64,000 nt of DNA from Lepidostoma basale (GCA_022606425.2 JAHDVF020001555.1:62001-126000); one strand, 5' to 3'. Shown: positions 46,440-57,429, numbered from the stretch's first letter. Translations and numbers: made by a program. The notes: generated by a model not told the origin, from the sequence alone.

Positions 46440-46745
46440 GTTTCGGCCAAAACAATGGCCTGCAAAGTCAACAATATTGATCAAGTATTCTTCATCCATG
46501 CGTTCCATGTGTTCTATATGGAAGGCTAATCATGGAAAATGCAATGCAAGAGTGTCTTGTTATCGAGGGTCCCCGATGCAAGGCACCCGTTAGATACAGA
46601 CCGCCCTCCGGCAATAATAATTGTGATCCTACATCATGGTGTAATTCTCCCGGAGTGGAGAAAGTAAAATACACTTTCAACTTTCAGGCGGAGAAACACA
46701 ATATCTCTGAGGCAAAAACTCTTAGCCAAGAAATAATAATATAAC
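46440..46745 (+). other. Unidentified block with a 70-codon open frame
   Basis: 46532-46744 reads CLVIEGPRCKAPVRYRPPSG and CDPTSWCNSPGVEKVKYTFN. It looks compositionally protein-like and matches none of the LINE families here. No splice sites that join da phases were identified. Confidence 0.3.
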
Positions 46746-46814
46746 AGATAAATAATAGCCCGCGATGCGGGATGGGACGGCTAAGGGACACGCAGCGATG
46801 GCGAACTGTCGGCA

Positions 46815-47418
46815 TCAAATCAGATCAGTTTATTTTCTCAAAAGATATTACAAAAAAAAAAAAAAAATTGTCATCGCAAACAAAAACCTATCAAAAAAAG
46901 CTAGAATGGCAGTGCACAATGGTGTTCTTCTACCGACCCTTATGTATGGAAGCGAAGCATGGAACTGGCAAAGAAGGATGAAAGTAGAATAAATGCAGTA
47001 GAAATGAGATCTCTTAGACGAATGTGTGGATACTCTGTGTATGATAGAGTGCCGAATGAAAATATAAGAAGTGAATGCGGTACGAATGATGGTGTCATGA
47101 ACAAAATAATGAAAGGTTCATTAAGATGGTTTGGACATATTGAAAGAATGAATGAAGAAAGAATGGTAAAAAAATTATATGTTAATGATGTAAATGGAAC
47201 CAGAAATAGAGGAAGACCGAGGAAAACGTGGCACGATCAAATAAATCGAATATTGAATGTCGGCCATGTGAGGAGTCAGAGAAATCGACGCGCGTGCATG
47301 ACAAGTATGAATGTTGAGGAAGCGAGAGAAATATGTCAGGAAAGAAAAGTGTGGCAGTCCATTCTTTCTGCCTACCCCTTCGGGGAGACGGCGTGATGGT
47401 TAGTTAGTTAGTTAGTTG
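46815..47418 (+). mobile_element. T-family LINE fragment, longest T-A C-terminus
   Basis: A J-tail remnant (CAAATCAGATCAGTTTATTT, minus) at 46817-46850 precedes VIANKNLSKKARMAVHNGVL, LPTLMYGSEAWNWQ; a 1-base slip; then SRINAVEMRSLRRMCGYSVY, GHIERMNEERMVKKLYVNDV, RGRPRKTWHDQINRILN and the end YPFGETA with (TTAG)n at 47397-47418. Confidence 0.9.
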
Positions 47419-47730
47419 AGATATTACAAACAACAATTATAGTTTAAGGCATCTATTGAGAACAGGTAAAACATAAAAAATATATAATACCAGGAACGCA
47501 TGAGAGATGGTTCGACATTAGGAATACAAAATACTCTCTAAAGTCAAGAGTATTTGTCTTCTGAACGTACTTTCACGAATATGAAAGACGTCGATCTCCG
47601 AAGCGATCAAGTTCAGCAGTTTGATTGCTCTCCCCATCGGCATCACCAGAGGCAGGTTGGTTCTGCATGCTGGGAGATAAAACAGTCTGTGCTGACGCTG
47701 TCGGGGATAACCATCTGGAACATAAAGCCA
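47419..47730 (-). mobile_element. J-family fragment
   Basis: Minus-strand VPDGYPRQRQHRLFYLPACR, NLPLVMPMGRAIKLLN and FHIRESTFRRQILLTLES, 3' end near 47420. Confidence 0.82.
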
Positions 47731-48190
47731 CGCCGTTTCCCCGCAGGGGTAGGCAGAGAGAATGGACCGCCACACTACGATGATACGTCGATTCTTCCGG
47801 CTTCTGACATGACCAACCTTTAAAATTTGATTAATTTGGTCATGCTATGTTTTCCTCGGTCTACCTCGACTCCGTACTCCATTTACATCGGTAACGTATA
47901 CTTTTTTAACCATTTTTTCTTCACCCATGCGCTCCACATATCGGGGGAACGGTAGCCAGCAGGAATCTGATGCGTGGGATTCTTGAGGGACCCACGTGGG
48001 CATTCCAGTATCTTCTGCGTTGTCTGCCCCATCTCACGATATCTTCCACCTTGCAGATTTCGCGGATAGCCGTGTTCCTCACCATATCTCGAAGAGTCTT
48101 TTCTGCTATCATCCTCAGCGTCCGCATCCCTGTCACCCGCACTTTAACCTTAGATTTTGTGGTATCCGCTCAAAGGCGCAAAGTGATTGA
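47728..48190 (-). mobile_element. T-C and G-family fragments
   Basis: 47728-47945: T-C end (CGTTTCCCCGCAGGGGTAGG..) up to GHMER-like HVERMGEE. 47946-48190: G-family VTGMRTLRMIAEKTLRDMVR, EDIVRWGRQRRRYWNAHV. Confidence 0.75.
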
Positions 48191-48284
48191 ATAATATAGT
48201 GTAGTTCGAACTCAACCTTAATGATGCCACCCGTGCTACATGACACGTGTTACAATAAACAGTTTTTAATCTTTCTCTCTGTTT

Positions 48285-48800
48285 AATCTTTAAAAGCTAG
48301 AATGGCAGTGCACAATGGTGTTCTTCTACCGACCCTTATGTATGGAAGCGAAGCATGGGACTGGCAAGAGATGGATGAACGTAGAATAAATGCAGTAGAA
48401 ATGAGATCTCTTAGACGAATGTGTAGATACTCTCTATATGAGTGTCGAATGAAAAAATAAAAAGAATTGAATGCGGTGCGAATAATGGTGTTGTAAAAAC
48501 AAAATAATGAAAGGATCATTAAGATGATTTGGATATATGACAAGAATGAATAAAGAAAGAATTGTAAAAAAATTAATAAGGTAAAAAAGAAAATGAGGGA
48601 GACCGAGGAAAACGTGGCACGATCAAATAAATCAAATATTAAATGTCGGCCGTGTGAGGAGTCAGAGAAATCGACGCGCGTGCATGACACGATGTATGAA
48701 TTTTGAGGAAGCGAGAGAAATATGTCAGGGAAGAAAAGTGTGGCAGTCTATTATTTCCGCCTACCCCTTCGGAGAGACGGTTAGTTAGTTAGTTAACTCT
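48285..48800 (+). mobile_element. T-family LINE fragment (T-A)
   Basis: ARMAVHNGVLLPTLMYGSEA, NAVEMRSLRRMCRYSL, then frameshifted RPRKTWHDQINQILNVGRV and the terminus with TTAG tail at 48780-48795. Confidence 0.85.
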
Positions 48801-48849
48801 AAACGCCTTTGTAATAATCAGTCTTAATTCTAGTATTATTTTGATTACA

Positions 48850-49400
48850 CGTGAACTTGTTTAGAGAGGAATTGGACTAAGCTGGGCAGTTTTCGGAAAC
48901 CTGAGCTACATCCTTAAAAACAGGAATATACCGATCAACCTGAAACGAAAAGTCTATGAAGCCTGCGTTCTGCCAGTTGGTACTTATGGTCTTGAAACTG
49001 TTACATTGTCCAAACAAAGTGCCGAGAAACTACGAGTGACCCAAAGAGCCATGTTAGGAATAAGCCTAAGAGACAGAGACAGAGTCAGAAACGATACGGT
49101 GAGAGAATAAACAAAGGTCACTGACATCATCCACCGGGTGGCGACTCTAAAATGGCAATGGGTGGGTCACGTAGCCAGAAGCTCAGATGAAAAATGGACA
49201 AGACGACTGCTGACTTGGAGACCGTGGACGGCGAAGAGAAGTGCAGGGCGACCGCAACTACGGTCGAAGGATGATCTAAACAGACACGTTGGAATTACCT
49301 GGATGCAGTCAGCACAGGACAGAATGACATGGAAGCAAATGGAGGAAGCCTTTGTCCAGGAGTGGACGGGAATAGGCTGATGAAGAAGATAAGAACTTGT
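48850..49400 (+). mobile_element. R-family (RTE/BovB-like) LINE fragment
   Basis: GLSWAVFGNLSYILKNRNIP, VLPVGTYGLETVTLSKQSAE, LRVTQRAMLGISLRDRD, a stop, then ATLKWQWVGHVARSSDEKWT, RSAGRPQLRSKDDLNRHVGI and WTGIG, with a GAAGAAGAT tail. The fullest sense copy of R. Confidence 0.9.
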
Positions 49401-49881
49401 TTAATAATATGAAAAATGTAATCTCTCGAGAGATTGTTTGCGACAAGTTTAATATTTAATAGCAAACGAATTTGGCGCTTGTTTCGCTTGCCAAAAGTTT
49501 CGCTTCGCTGTCACTACATCAGACGGGCGGGGGGTGGTGGAAACACAGCTAAAGGGGTAGAGCAGCTAGTAGCCGGGTGGAGGGGGTGTGGCGAGGGGGC
49601 GTAACAATGGCAATAATTCTCGGACAGTTTGGGGGGCGCTCGTATCACGTGTACCGCGCGGGCGGCGGCGGGGCGCGAGGGGGTGAGGCAGGCCGGATAG
49701 GCGAAACTTGGGCAAAAGTTTCTACTTCTTATCCGGGAGCTGCGTAAGATTCTCGGAAGGGTGGCGTGGAGCTCGGCGGGGGAGGGGGTGGGGACAGCAT
49801 CCGTCATGAGTGGCTGGCTCGTACGGTGGGTCGCGCGTTGCATTGCCGTGGATTTTAGCCTTCCCATACCGGTGTTGTGTA
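49401..49881. promoter_or_regulatory. GC-rich non-repeat block in intron 2
   Basis: 49500-49870 is very GC-rich with G-runs (GGGGTGGTGG, GGCGGCGGCGGGGCGCGAGG) and an E-box CACGTG (about 49646), unlike the surrounding AT-rich repeats. It could be an alternative promoter/CpG island or enhancer of da; this is inference only. The 117-codon minus-strand frame is a GC artefact. Confidence 0.35.
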
Positions 49882-49889
49882 GCTAGTAC

Positions 49890-50539
49890 TCATCATCATC
49901 GGCCGTCTGTCATCCACTGCTGAATGTAGGCCTCTCCCAAAGCACGCCACCGCCCCTATCCATTGCCGTTCCCATCCATCCATGTCCAGCAATCCTCTTC
50001 AGATCGTCGGTCCAGCGGGCAGGGGGACGTCCAACTCTACGGAATCTTGTACGTGGTCTCCAATCCAGAACCCGTCTTCTCCATCGGCTGTCGGTTCTCC
50101 GACAGATATGGCCAGCCCACCGCCACTTCAGCCCGTCTATCCGTAGAGCCACTTCAGTCACCTTGTCGAATAAATTCGTTTCTAAATCTTTCCCTTAAGG
50201 TTATTCCAAGCATGGCTCTTTCCATGGCATGGGCAAGACGAAAGTCATGTATAATGAACATATTATCCCAAGATCAGTAACCGTCGATGGGTCAGCTCTC
50301 GGAGTGGTACAAGAATACACATATCTTGGCCAAATCATACATTTAGAACGAAACAATTTCGAGAAAGAAGCCGACCGAAGAATTCAGTTGGGTTGGGCGG
50401 CCTTTGGATAATTATGTCATGTTCTAACTTCCAAAATACCACAATGCCTCAAGACTAAAGTCTTCAACCAGTGCGTCTTGCCAGTCATGACGTAAGGAGC
50501 CGAGACGTGAACACTGACAAAAGGTCTAGTCTACAGTGG
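49890..50539 (-). mobile_element. R-family insertion with 5' inversion and 8-bp TSD
   Basis: 49890-50220 (minus): 3' end CATCATCATCGGCCGTCTGT through GLKWRWAGHICRRTDSRWRR to MERAMLGI. 50225-50539 (plus): MGKTKVMYNEHIIP, EYTYLGQIIHLERNNFEKEA, ending TLTKGLVY, which directly precedes MERAML in the protein. Flanked by GCTAGTAC at 49882-49889 and 50540-50547. Confidence 0.93.
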
Positions 50540-50547
50540 CTAGTACA

Positions 50548-51575
50548 CATTGGCCAAAATTATAAAATCCTTCGGCTTGCTGTCGCATTGCTATGCTGAC
50601 GACCAGCAAATATACTCCTTTTGTGATCCTACTGATACAAGCCATCTCAATCTTCGACAGTCAACTGCATTGATGCTGTATCAATTTGGATGGCTTCGAA
50701 TAAACTCAAATTAAACCCATCAAAAACAGAATTTTTATGGACTGCTTCTATGAAGCGCAAACATTTAATTGATCGCTCCCCAGTACCTACTTCCGACACA
50801 GATATCTCTCCTAAAAATTCAACAAAACTTCTTGGCGTCCATCTAGAGACTGATCTTTCATTGAAAACTCAAATCAATAAAACAGTCAGCAGTAGCTTCT
50901 TTCATCTAAGGCAATTAAGATCCATAAAAATAAATATTCCCGTTGACAGTTTTAAAACATTAATCAATTCCTTCGTCGTATCACGACTAGATTACTGCAA
51001 TTGAGTCTACGCCAACATCCCAAAAAAACAAACTAATAATCTCCAGTCTGCATTCAACTCAGCGGCAAGACTGATAAGAGGTGTGCCGAAGAGTTGTCAC
51101 TGGCTGAAATGTCCAGAAAGGATACAATGCCAGCTCTGCTGGACGGTCTCCAAGGCGTTGCATGGTATGGCACCAGCTTATATATCTGAACTCTGCATCA
51201 ACGAGAACCTGAATGCCAGACAGTCTACATTGCGATCAGCTAAGACTTCTACGATCGGTAGATTGACTGTGCCAAAACGCTGTCCTAGCACAAACTTTGG
51301 CGACCGAGCCTTCACGGTAGCCGGCCCTTCAGCTCGGAACAATATTCCAGCAGACATTAAATGCATTGAGAATCAGCCAGAGTTTAGATCGAGACTCAAA
51401 ACGCACATATTCAAATTATCCTTTCCTGATTGGAAGGGTTGATCGACTGCGTTGGGTGCAGCCCTCGTTCTAAATATGTTTATTTTTAACTAGTTCATAT
51501 AACAGCGCATTGTCTGCAGCGCCCTTGAGATCAGTAATTCATAAAAATGGCGCTCTATAAATTATCCAATTTATA
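50548..51575 (+). mobile_element. K-family (CR1/L2-like) LINE, longest copy
   Basis: HCYADDQQIYSFCDPTD (RT YADD box), WLRINSNKLKLNPSKTEFLW-type, KLLGVHLETDLSLKTQIN, SFVVSRLDYCN, LQSAFNSAARLIRGVPK, PAYISELCINENLNARQ, CPSTNFGDRAFTVAGP. Stops and small indels. 3' end AGCGCCCTTGAGATCAGTAA with a short ATT tail. Confidence 0.92.
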
Positions 51576-51599
51576 TTATGTCAAGAAATGACAGTGTTT

Positions 51600-52020
51600 T
51601 TGTGCGAGTTTTATTTATATAATAATCCTCGAATGGTGTTACGCGTTCAAAAAGTTGAAGAACCGTCGATTTGAAAGCGCGCGTAAAGTCAGAAAAATGA
51701 TTACAGTCCGATTGTACCCTTTATTCAACCACCCGCGCGGGTACGTACCCCTATCCCGGCATCAGACGCCGCCACCAGTAATGAACACCGCCCCCGCGCG
51801 CCGGATAATGGGAGTTCATCCCCGCACCGTGAAACAAGACATACGTTAATGAAGAATACGCGTGATTCTTCGCCGCGGTTAATTATTCACCGAATACATA
51901 TATGTACCAGATAAAAAAGCGATAAATTTTTCAAGTTGTCCAGTTGCAAAAATTCAATATATATATATATATTTTTTTTTTCTTGTACGTCTGATCCAGT
52001 TGGCCCAATCCCTCTTCAAC
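51600..52020. other. Non-repeat block, GC-rich at 51640-51860
   Basis: CCGCGCGGGTACGTACCCCT and neighbours are not repetitive here; a 64-codon frame (51655-51849) is unconvincing. An (AT)n run lies at 51956-51972. Confidence 0.35.
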
Positions 52021-52024
52021 GAAT

Positions 52025-52380
52025 CTTAACTAACTTACCATCACGCCGTCTTCCCGGAGGGGTAGGCAGAAATAATGGAACGCCACACTTCTTTCCTGAC
52101 GTACTCCTCTCGATTCCTCTACATTCGTACATCTTGACATGCACGCACGTCGATTTCTCCGACTCCTCACGTGGCCGATATTTAATATTTGATTGATTTG
52201 ATCTTGCCACGTTTTCCTTGGTCTTTCTCTATTTCTAGCTCTGTTCACGTCGTTTACATATACCTTCTTCACCATTCTGTCTTCACTCATTCTTTCCATG
52301 TGCCCAAACCATCTTAACGACACTTTCATAACTTTATTCATAACACTTTCATTCGCACCGCATTCACAAATAATCTACAT
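52025..52380 (-). mobile_element. T-family LINE fragment (T-A)
   Basis: MNKVMKVSLRWFGHMERMSE, RMVKKVYVNDVNRARNRERP, TWQDQINQILNIGHVRSRRN, RACMSRCTNVEESRGVRQE; frameshifted just before the end. Tail CTAACTTACC. Confidence 0.88.
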
Positions 52381-52544
52381 AAATATTAATATAAAGTTAT
52401 GTATTTATTTAATTCTATTCTTAATTTGTTCATATTCTCCTTACTTCTGACATCCTCTCGAATACCTTCGTACATTTTCAGTACTTTATATACCTATAAG
52501 GGAATTTTAAGATTTTTTTGCTGATTTCGTTTATTTATTTTTCT

Positions 52545-52890
52545 TTAACTCACTAAACATTACGCCGTCTCCCGAAGAGGTAGGCAGAAAAGAATGGACC
52601 GCCACACTTTAACCGATGCGGCATTCCATCCTTCTGGAAGACGCAGTGTGATGGGTTGCGAACCTTAGCGCCACCAATTTGCATCTCCCGCGCACACTTC
52701 GATCGTCCAACGTCCACAAAATATATCTAAAAACAAACAATATAAAATACAATGATATAAAATAAAGTAAAAAAAATAATTATGTAACACATAATGTTCT
52801 TTTAAATGGTGCACATGTTGTCAGCTGGACGATCCGGAATTATGGGTTTATTTTAATTTATACTCCACATATCCACCGTTCTTTTAATAG
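52545..52890 (-). mobile_element. SINE-T copy 3
   Basis: Decayed TTAG tail (AACTCACTAAACATTACGCC), T terminus, ACCGATGCGGCATTCCATCC, GGGTTGCGAACCTTAGCGCC and the distal GGTGCACATGTTGTCA..GGACGATCCGGA part. Lacks ~20 bases of the GC-rich core. Confidence 0.8.
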
Positions 52891-53109
52891 TATTTTATGT
52901 ATGTAGTATTTTATGTATTTATGTATGAGAAATAAAGCATTGCATATAATCATTTCTTTAAATGTCGTTATTTTTTGCTTTTCCAACATTACTTTAATCC
53001 AGGCATATCAGCTTCATAAAATTATTCTCATTGCTTTATGTTGGAAAATGGTTGATTTTTGCATATATTTGCCAAAAATTAATTGCTGCTACAGTCATTT
53101 GGTGGTTTA

Positions 53110-54118
53110 CTGTTATTTAGATGGTTGGGGCAGGCAACAGAGTAAATTGTGCATTTAAAGTTGTCATCGCAAACAAAAGCCTATCCAAAAAAGCTAAGAT
53201 CGCAGTGAATAATGATGTTCTTGTTCCGATCCTTGTGTATGGAAGTAAAGCATGGAACTGGCAAAAGAAGGATGAAAGTAGAATAAATGCAGTAGAAATG
53301 AGATCTCTAAGACGAATGTTTGTAAATCTGTATATGATAGATAGGGTGTCAAATGCAAGTATAAGAAGTGAATGCGGTGCGAATGAAAGTCTTATGAACA
53401 GAATAATGAAAGGGTCGTTAAGATTGTTTGGACACATGGAAAGAATGAGTGAAGACAGAATGGTGAAGAAGGTATATGTGAACGACGTGAACGGAGCTAG
53501 ATCCATTTACATCGTTAACGTACCTATACTTTTTTACCATTCTTTCTTCGCCCATGCGCCCCATATGTCCGAACCAACGCAGCGATCCTTTCATAATTTT
53601 GTTCACAATACCTTCTTTCGCTCTACATTCCTTTCTAATTATCAGCTTATTTAATTTATTTACTTCTATAATGGAACTGGCGAAAGAAGGATGAAAGTAG
53701 AATAAATGCAGTAGAAATGAGATCTCTGAAACGAATGTGTGCTTACTTGTGTATGATAGTGTCGAATGAAAATATAAGAAGTGAATGCGGTGCGAATGAT
53801 GGTGTTATGAACAAAATAATGAAAGGATCATTAATATGGTTTGGACATAAGTAAAGAATGAAAGAAGAAAGAATGGTAAAAAAAACTGTACGTTAACGAT
53901 GTAAATGGAACCAGAAATGGATAAAGGCCGAGGAAAACGTGGCACGATCAAATCAATCAAATATTAAATGTCGGTCATTCGAGGAGTCGGATAAATCGAC
54001 GTGCGTGCATGACAAGATGTATGAGTGTATAGGAATCGAGAAAAGGATGTCAGGACATAACAGTGTGGCGTTCCATTCTTTCTGCCTACCCCTCCGGAGA
54101 GACGGCGTGATGGTCAGT
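53110..54118. mobile_element. T-family fragments (T-A) forming a fold-back
   Basis: 53121-53505 (+): MVGAGNRVNCAFKVVIANKS, LRRMFVNLYMIDRVSN, GHMERMSEDRMVKKVYVNDV. 53505-53640 (-): the same GSLRWFGHMGRMGEERMVKK region reversed. 53665-54118 (+): KDESRINAVEMRSLKRMC-like to a TGATGGTCAGTTTAG end. Confidence 0.82.
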
Positions 54119-54169
54119 TTAGATAGTAATAGACTTTGAAACCTAATTTATTTAAATGAGTAATAACTA

Positions 54170-54475
54170 CTCTTAAGAGATGTATCTTAAGAGTAGCAGA
54201 AATGAGAATATTGCGACCTATTGTGGGGAGAACCCTTAGAGATAGGATATACAATGAAGAAGTTCGCAAATCTTGCAAAATTGAAGACATAGTGAGATGT
54301 AGTAGGCAAAGAAGACGATTCTGGAGGGTCCACATCGAGAGAATGGATCCAGAAAGAATTCCTAATATCGTGATGCACGAGACTCCAGAGGGCCGTCGAC
54401 CACCAGTACGACCCCTAAAGAGATGGAGAGAAGGCTGGTCGTCTTCATCACAGCCTTCCCTCTATATATAGACGT
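54170..54475 (+). mobile_element. G-family LINE fragment
   Basis: MRILRPIVGRTLRDRIYNEE, KIEDIVRCSRQRRRFWRVHI, PEGRRPPVRPLKRWREGWSS. The cleanest G copy. Confidence 0.82.
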
Positions 54476-54504
54476 ATGAGTGAATTTCGGTGTATGATTT
54501 GTGT

Positions 54505-54790
54505 GCAGTATAAGAAGTGAATGCGGTGCGAATGAAAGTGTTATGAACAAAATAATGATAGGAACATTTAAATGGTCTGGACACATGGAAAGAATGAATA
54601 AAGAAAAAATGGTAAAAATAAATAAATAAAAAGATGTAAATGGAAATAGAAATAGACGAATACTGAGGAAAACGTGGTATGATCAAATAAATCATATATT
54701 GAATGTCAGCCACGTGAGGATCCACAAATCGACGTCCGTGCATGCACGATGTATGAATGTCGAGGAAGCAAAAGAAGGTCGCAAGATCTA
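54505..54790 (+). mobile_element. T-family fragment (T-A)
   Basis: SIRSECGANESVMNKIMIGT, WSGHMERMNKEKMVK, TWYDQINHILNVSHV and MHDV*MSRKQKK; 3'-truncated. Confidence 0.8.
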
Positions 54791-55082
54791 CAATCAGAAG
54801 AAGAAGAAGAGTAATAACTATGTTTTAAATTCGCTTCCTTCGTCACTTCTTACATCCATCATTGCTGTTGAGCGCGTTGGTTACTGTGAGTGTTTGTGTA
54901 TCTGACACCCGCGTAACTTGTTATGTTTGAAATCCAGTTAGGTTTTGTCTATTGCATTTAACGTCCAAAGTTTTGGCATTCTCATAATTATGACTGGCAA
55001 CTTATAATTATTATCTTCTTAATAAGGCGCGTGGTGTCACGTCGCACCGGGTGTTTATCGTTTATGTATACAATTTAATTAC
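54791..55082. other. Unassigned intronic DNA
   Basis: GAAGAAGAAGA run at 54797-54809 may be a LINE tail; otherwise nothing recognised. Confidence 0.3.
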
Positions 55083-55240
55083 TAATGGGTAGGCAGAAAT
55101 AATGGACTGCCACACTTTTTTTTCCTGCCTTATTTCTCTCACGCATACAGTTTGTGCATAGCCCTGAGGTAGCTCGCTTCAGAGTGAAACCGGTTGGCGC
55201 TACTACCGTTCAAATAAAGTCATTTATACTAAGTGAACAA
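55083..55240. repeat. T terminal scrap and divergent hammerhead repeat
   Basis: 55083-55138 (-) is a T 3' fragment. 55150-55225 (+) carries CCCTGAGGTAGCTCGCTTCA..GTGAAACCGGTTGG, similar to the hammerhead repeats but with a changed core. Confidence 0.55.
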
Positions 55241-55310
55241 GGGCTTTAACAAAAAATAGCATGCTTAGCGACTTATATATGTATACATATGAACAGGAAA
55301 CAAACATAGA

Positions 55311-56233
55311 CGACCTTCGTGGCTGAGTGGAAAGTGCATTGACTGCCACCCCGAAGGTTCCGGGTTCGATTCCCGGCGAGGGCAGTGTGATTGTCACACT
55401 GTCTTTGGTCAGGTGTAGATTTCACGTGACAATAAAATGGCGATAGATTAGCTACCTATCACTTCTTCTTCTTCCTCCTCAGCCTATTCCCGTCCACTCC
55501 TGGACATAGGCCTCCTCCATTTACTTCCATGTCATTCTGTCCTGTGCAGACTGCATCCAGGTTATTCCGACGTGTCTGTTTAGATCATCCTTCCACCGTA
55601 GTTGCGGTCGCCCTGCACTTCTCTTCGCCGTCCACGGTCTGCAAGTCAGCAGTCTTCTTGTCCATTTTTCATCTGAGCTTCTGGCTACGTGACCTGCCCA
55701 TTGCCATTTTAGAGTCGCCACCCGGTGGATGATGTCAGTGACCTTTGTTTTTTCTCTCACCGTATCGTTTCTGACTCGTGTCTCTAAGGTTTATTCCTAA
55801 CATGGCTCTTTCCATGGCTCTTTGGGTCACTCACAGTTTCTCGGCATCAAGACTATAAGTACCAACTGGCAGAATGCAGGCTTCATAGACTTTTCGTTTC
55901 AGGTTGATCGGTATTTTCCGGTTTTTAAGGATGTAGCTCAGGTTTCCGAAAGCTGCCCAGCTTAGGTCCAATTCTTATTTTTAGCTCTGCGGCCTGGTTA
56001 TCTCGGCCCAATCGAATATTGTGTCGCAGGTATATATATTCTTGGACGTTCTCAATTCTGTTGCCGTCCACGTTGATTTCAAGCCTTTCCGTGCCCATCA
56101 CCTTGGTCTTTGCCAGGTTCATTTTCAAATACAATACCTATCACATGTCACGAGAATCACTATGATAGCTATAATACCCTTTACATCGATTTGGCTCATG
56201 CTGTCATGATGTGAAGAGCGATTCAACAAAAAT
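55311..56233 (+). mobile_element. SINE-1 interrupted by an R-family insertion
   Basis: Head at 55311 with A box GTGGCTGAGTGG and B box GGTTCGATTCC (55373-55383). It breaks at 55462 and resumes at 56135/56145 with ATGTCACGAGAATCACTATG to CGATTCAACAAAA. Confidence 0.92.
55463..56134 (-). mobile_element. R-family LINE inserted in SINE-1, 10-bp TSD
   Basis: Minus strand: MNLAKTKVMGTERLEINVDG, VQEYIYLRHNIRLGRDNQAA, a shifted mid part, ATLKWQWAGHVARSSDEKWT, SAGRPQLRWKDDLNRHVGIT, tail (GAAGAAG) at 55463. Duplication TACCTATCAC at 55453-55462 and 56135-56144. 5'-truncated, 672 bp. Confidence 0.95.
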
Positions 56234-56489
56234 ATGATGATTATGATAATGATATGATGACAACATACAAAATGGCAGAATGGCATGGCAAAATACAAAA
56301 AAAATCAAATACATCGTGCAAACAATACAGAATTACAAACAATGTATTGTATAAAAAAAAAAACACGAAAATATAAGAAATACAAAAAAGAAAGAAAACA
56401 TAAAATTTTGGAGCACAGGGAACACAAAATAGCTTACATATCACTTTAATTTTTTTTATTTTTAAAGGAACATAGAAGTTCCCGCTACA

Positions 56490-56820
56490 TACCCGAGGCA
56501 TTTATGCATCTGAGGTGTGAAGGAAGATTGTTCTAAGGTGATGGACCGGCTGCCGCAAACGCTCGATCCCTGAAATTTGTACTAGGGCAACGCTTTGGCT
56601 CAACTAATATTCCTATTGCCGAGGAGTTCGCCGAGCGAAGTGTCGATTTCCTTGTATATAGGCTGTCCGTTATACAGAGTTTAGATATATAATTTGGAGC
56701 CATTCCATGTAGCGCTTTGAAGACTGTCCAGCAGAGTTTATACTGGATTCTTTCTGGACTCTTAAGCCAGTGAAGTTCTTTGAGATGTTGTGTTATTTAG
56801 GACTTTTTTTGGAATACCTG
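56490..56820 (-). mobile_element. K-family fragment
   Basis: Minus-strand HLKELHWLKSPERIQYKLCW, MAPNYISKLCITDSLYTRKS-like and CPSTNFRDRAFAAAGPS coding; no ATT tail. Confidence 0.8.
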
Positions 56821-57229
56821 TATCCCGTAAATTGGATAACATCATCCGTCCAGCTTTTTTGTAATCTTCCTATGCCTCTTCTTCTGTTGTTACAAGGCCT
56901 CCGCTTCAGGATTGTGCGAATTACATATTATAATAATAACCTCATTTCGGCCGGTGCTAATTGCCCGCCCTTTATTTCTTTCCTCTCTTCGCCAACTCCT
57001 GTTGTTGACTTTTCTTGTTTTTAATCACTTTGGAACTAACTTCGCGAGTTGGCCCAACTTCGCCGGAGAGATAATGTTATTGTTATAATGAAATTCCGTT
57101 GCCTTTTTTGCGTCCACAGCCCTCTGTAACTGAAAACATTAATATCAAACTCTCTACTGTAATGGATAGGATACCTGTATATGGTAGGTTGACTTCTTTC
57201 AACTCAAATTGTTTTAAACAAACAAACTT
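56821..57229. other. Unassigned intronic DNA
   Basis: No repeat or convincing coding; CCCAACTTCGCCGGAGAGAT (57050) is followed by an ATAATG-rich run. Confidence 0.3.
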
Positions 57230-57325
57230 ACTAACTAACTAACTAACTAACCATTAAGCCGTCTCCCCGAAAGGGTAGGCAGAACTAATAGACTGACACA
57301 CTTTTCTTTCCTGACATGCCAACTG
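57230..57325 (-). mobile_element. T-family terminus with long (TTAG)n tail
   Basis: Last ~25 codons and at least four TTAG units. Confidence 0.75.
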
Positions 57326-57429
57326 TTTAATTTGAAACACTGTTATAATATCACAATTTATTAGCATCATCAGACATTGGTTGAGAGACAGATGTTGCTA
57401 CAAATCAATAGCTGACATGGAGGCCACAC

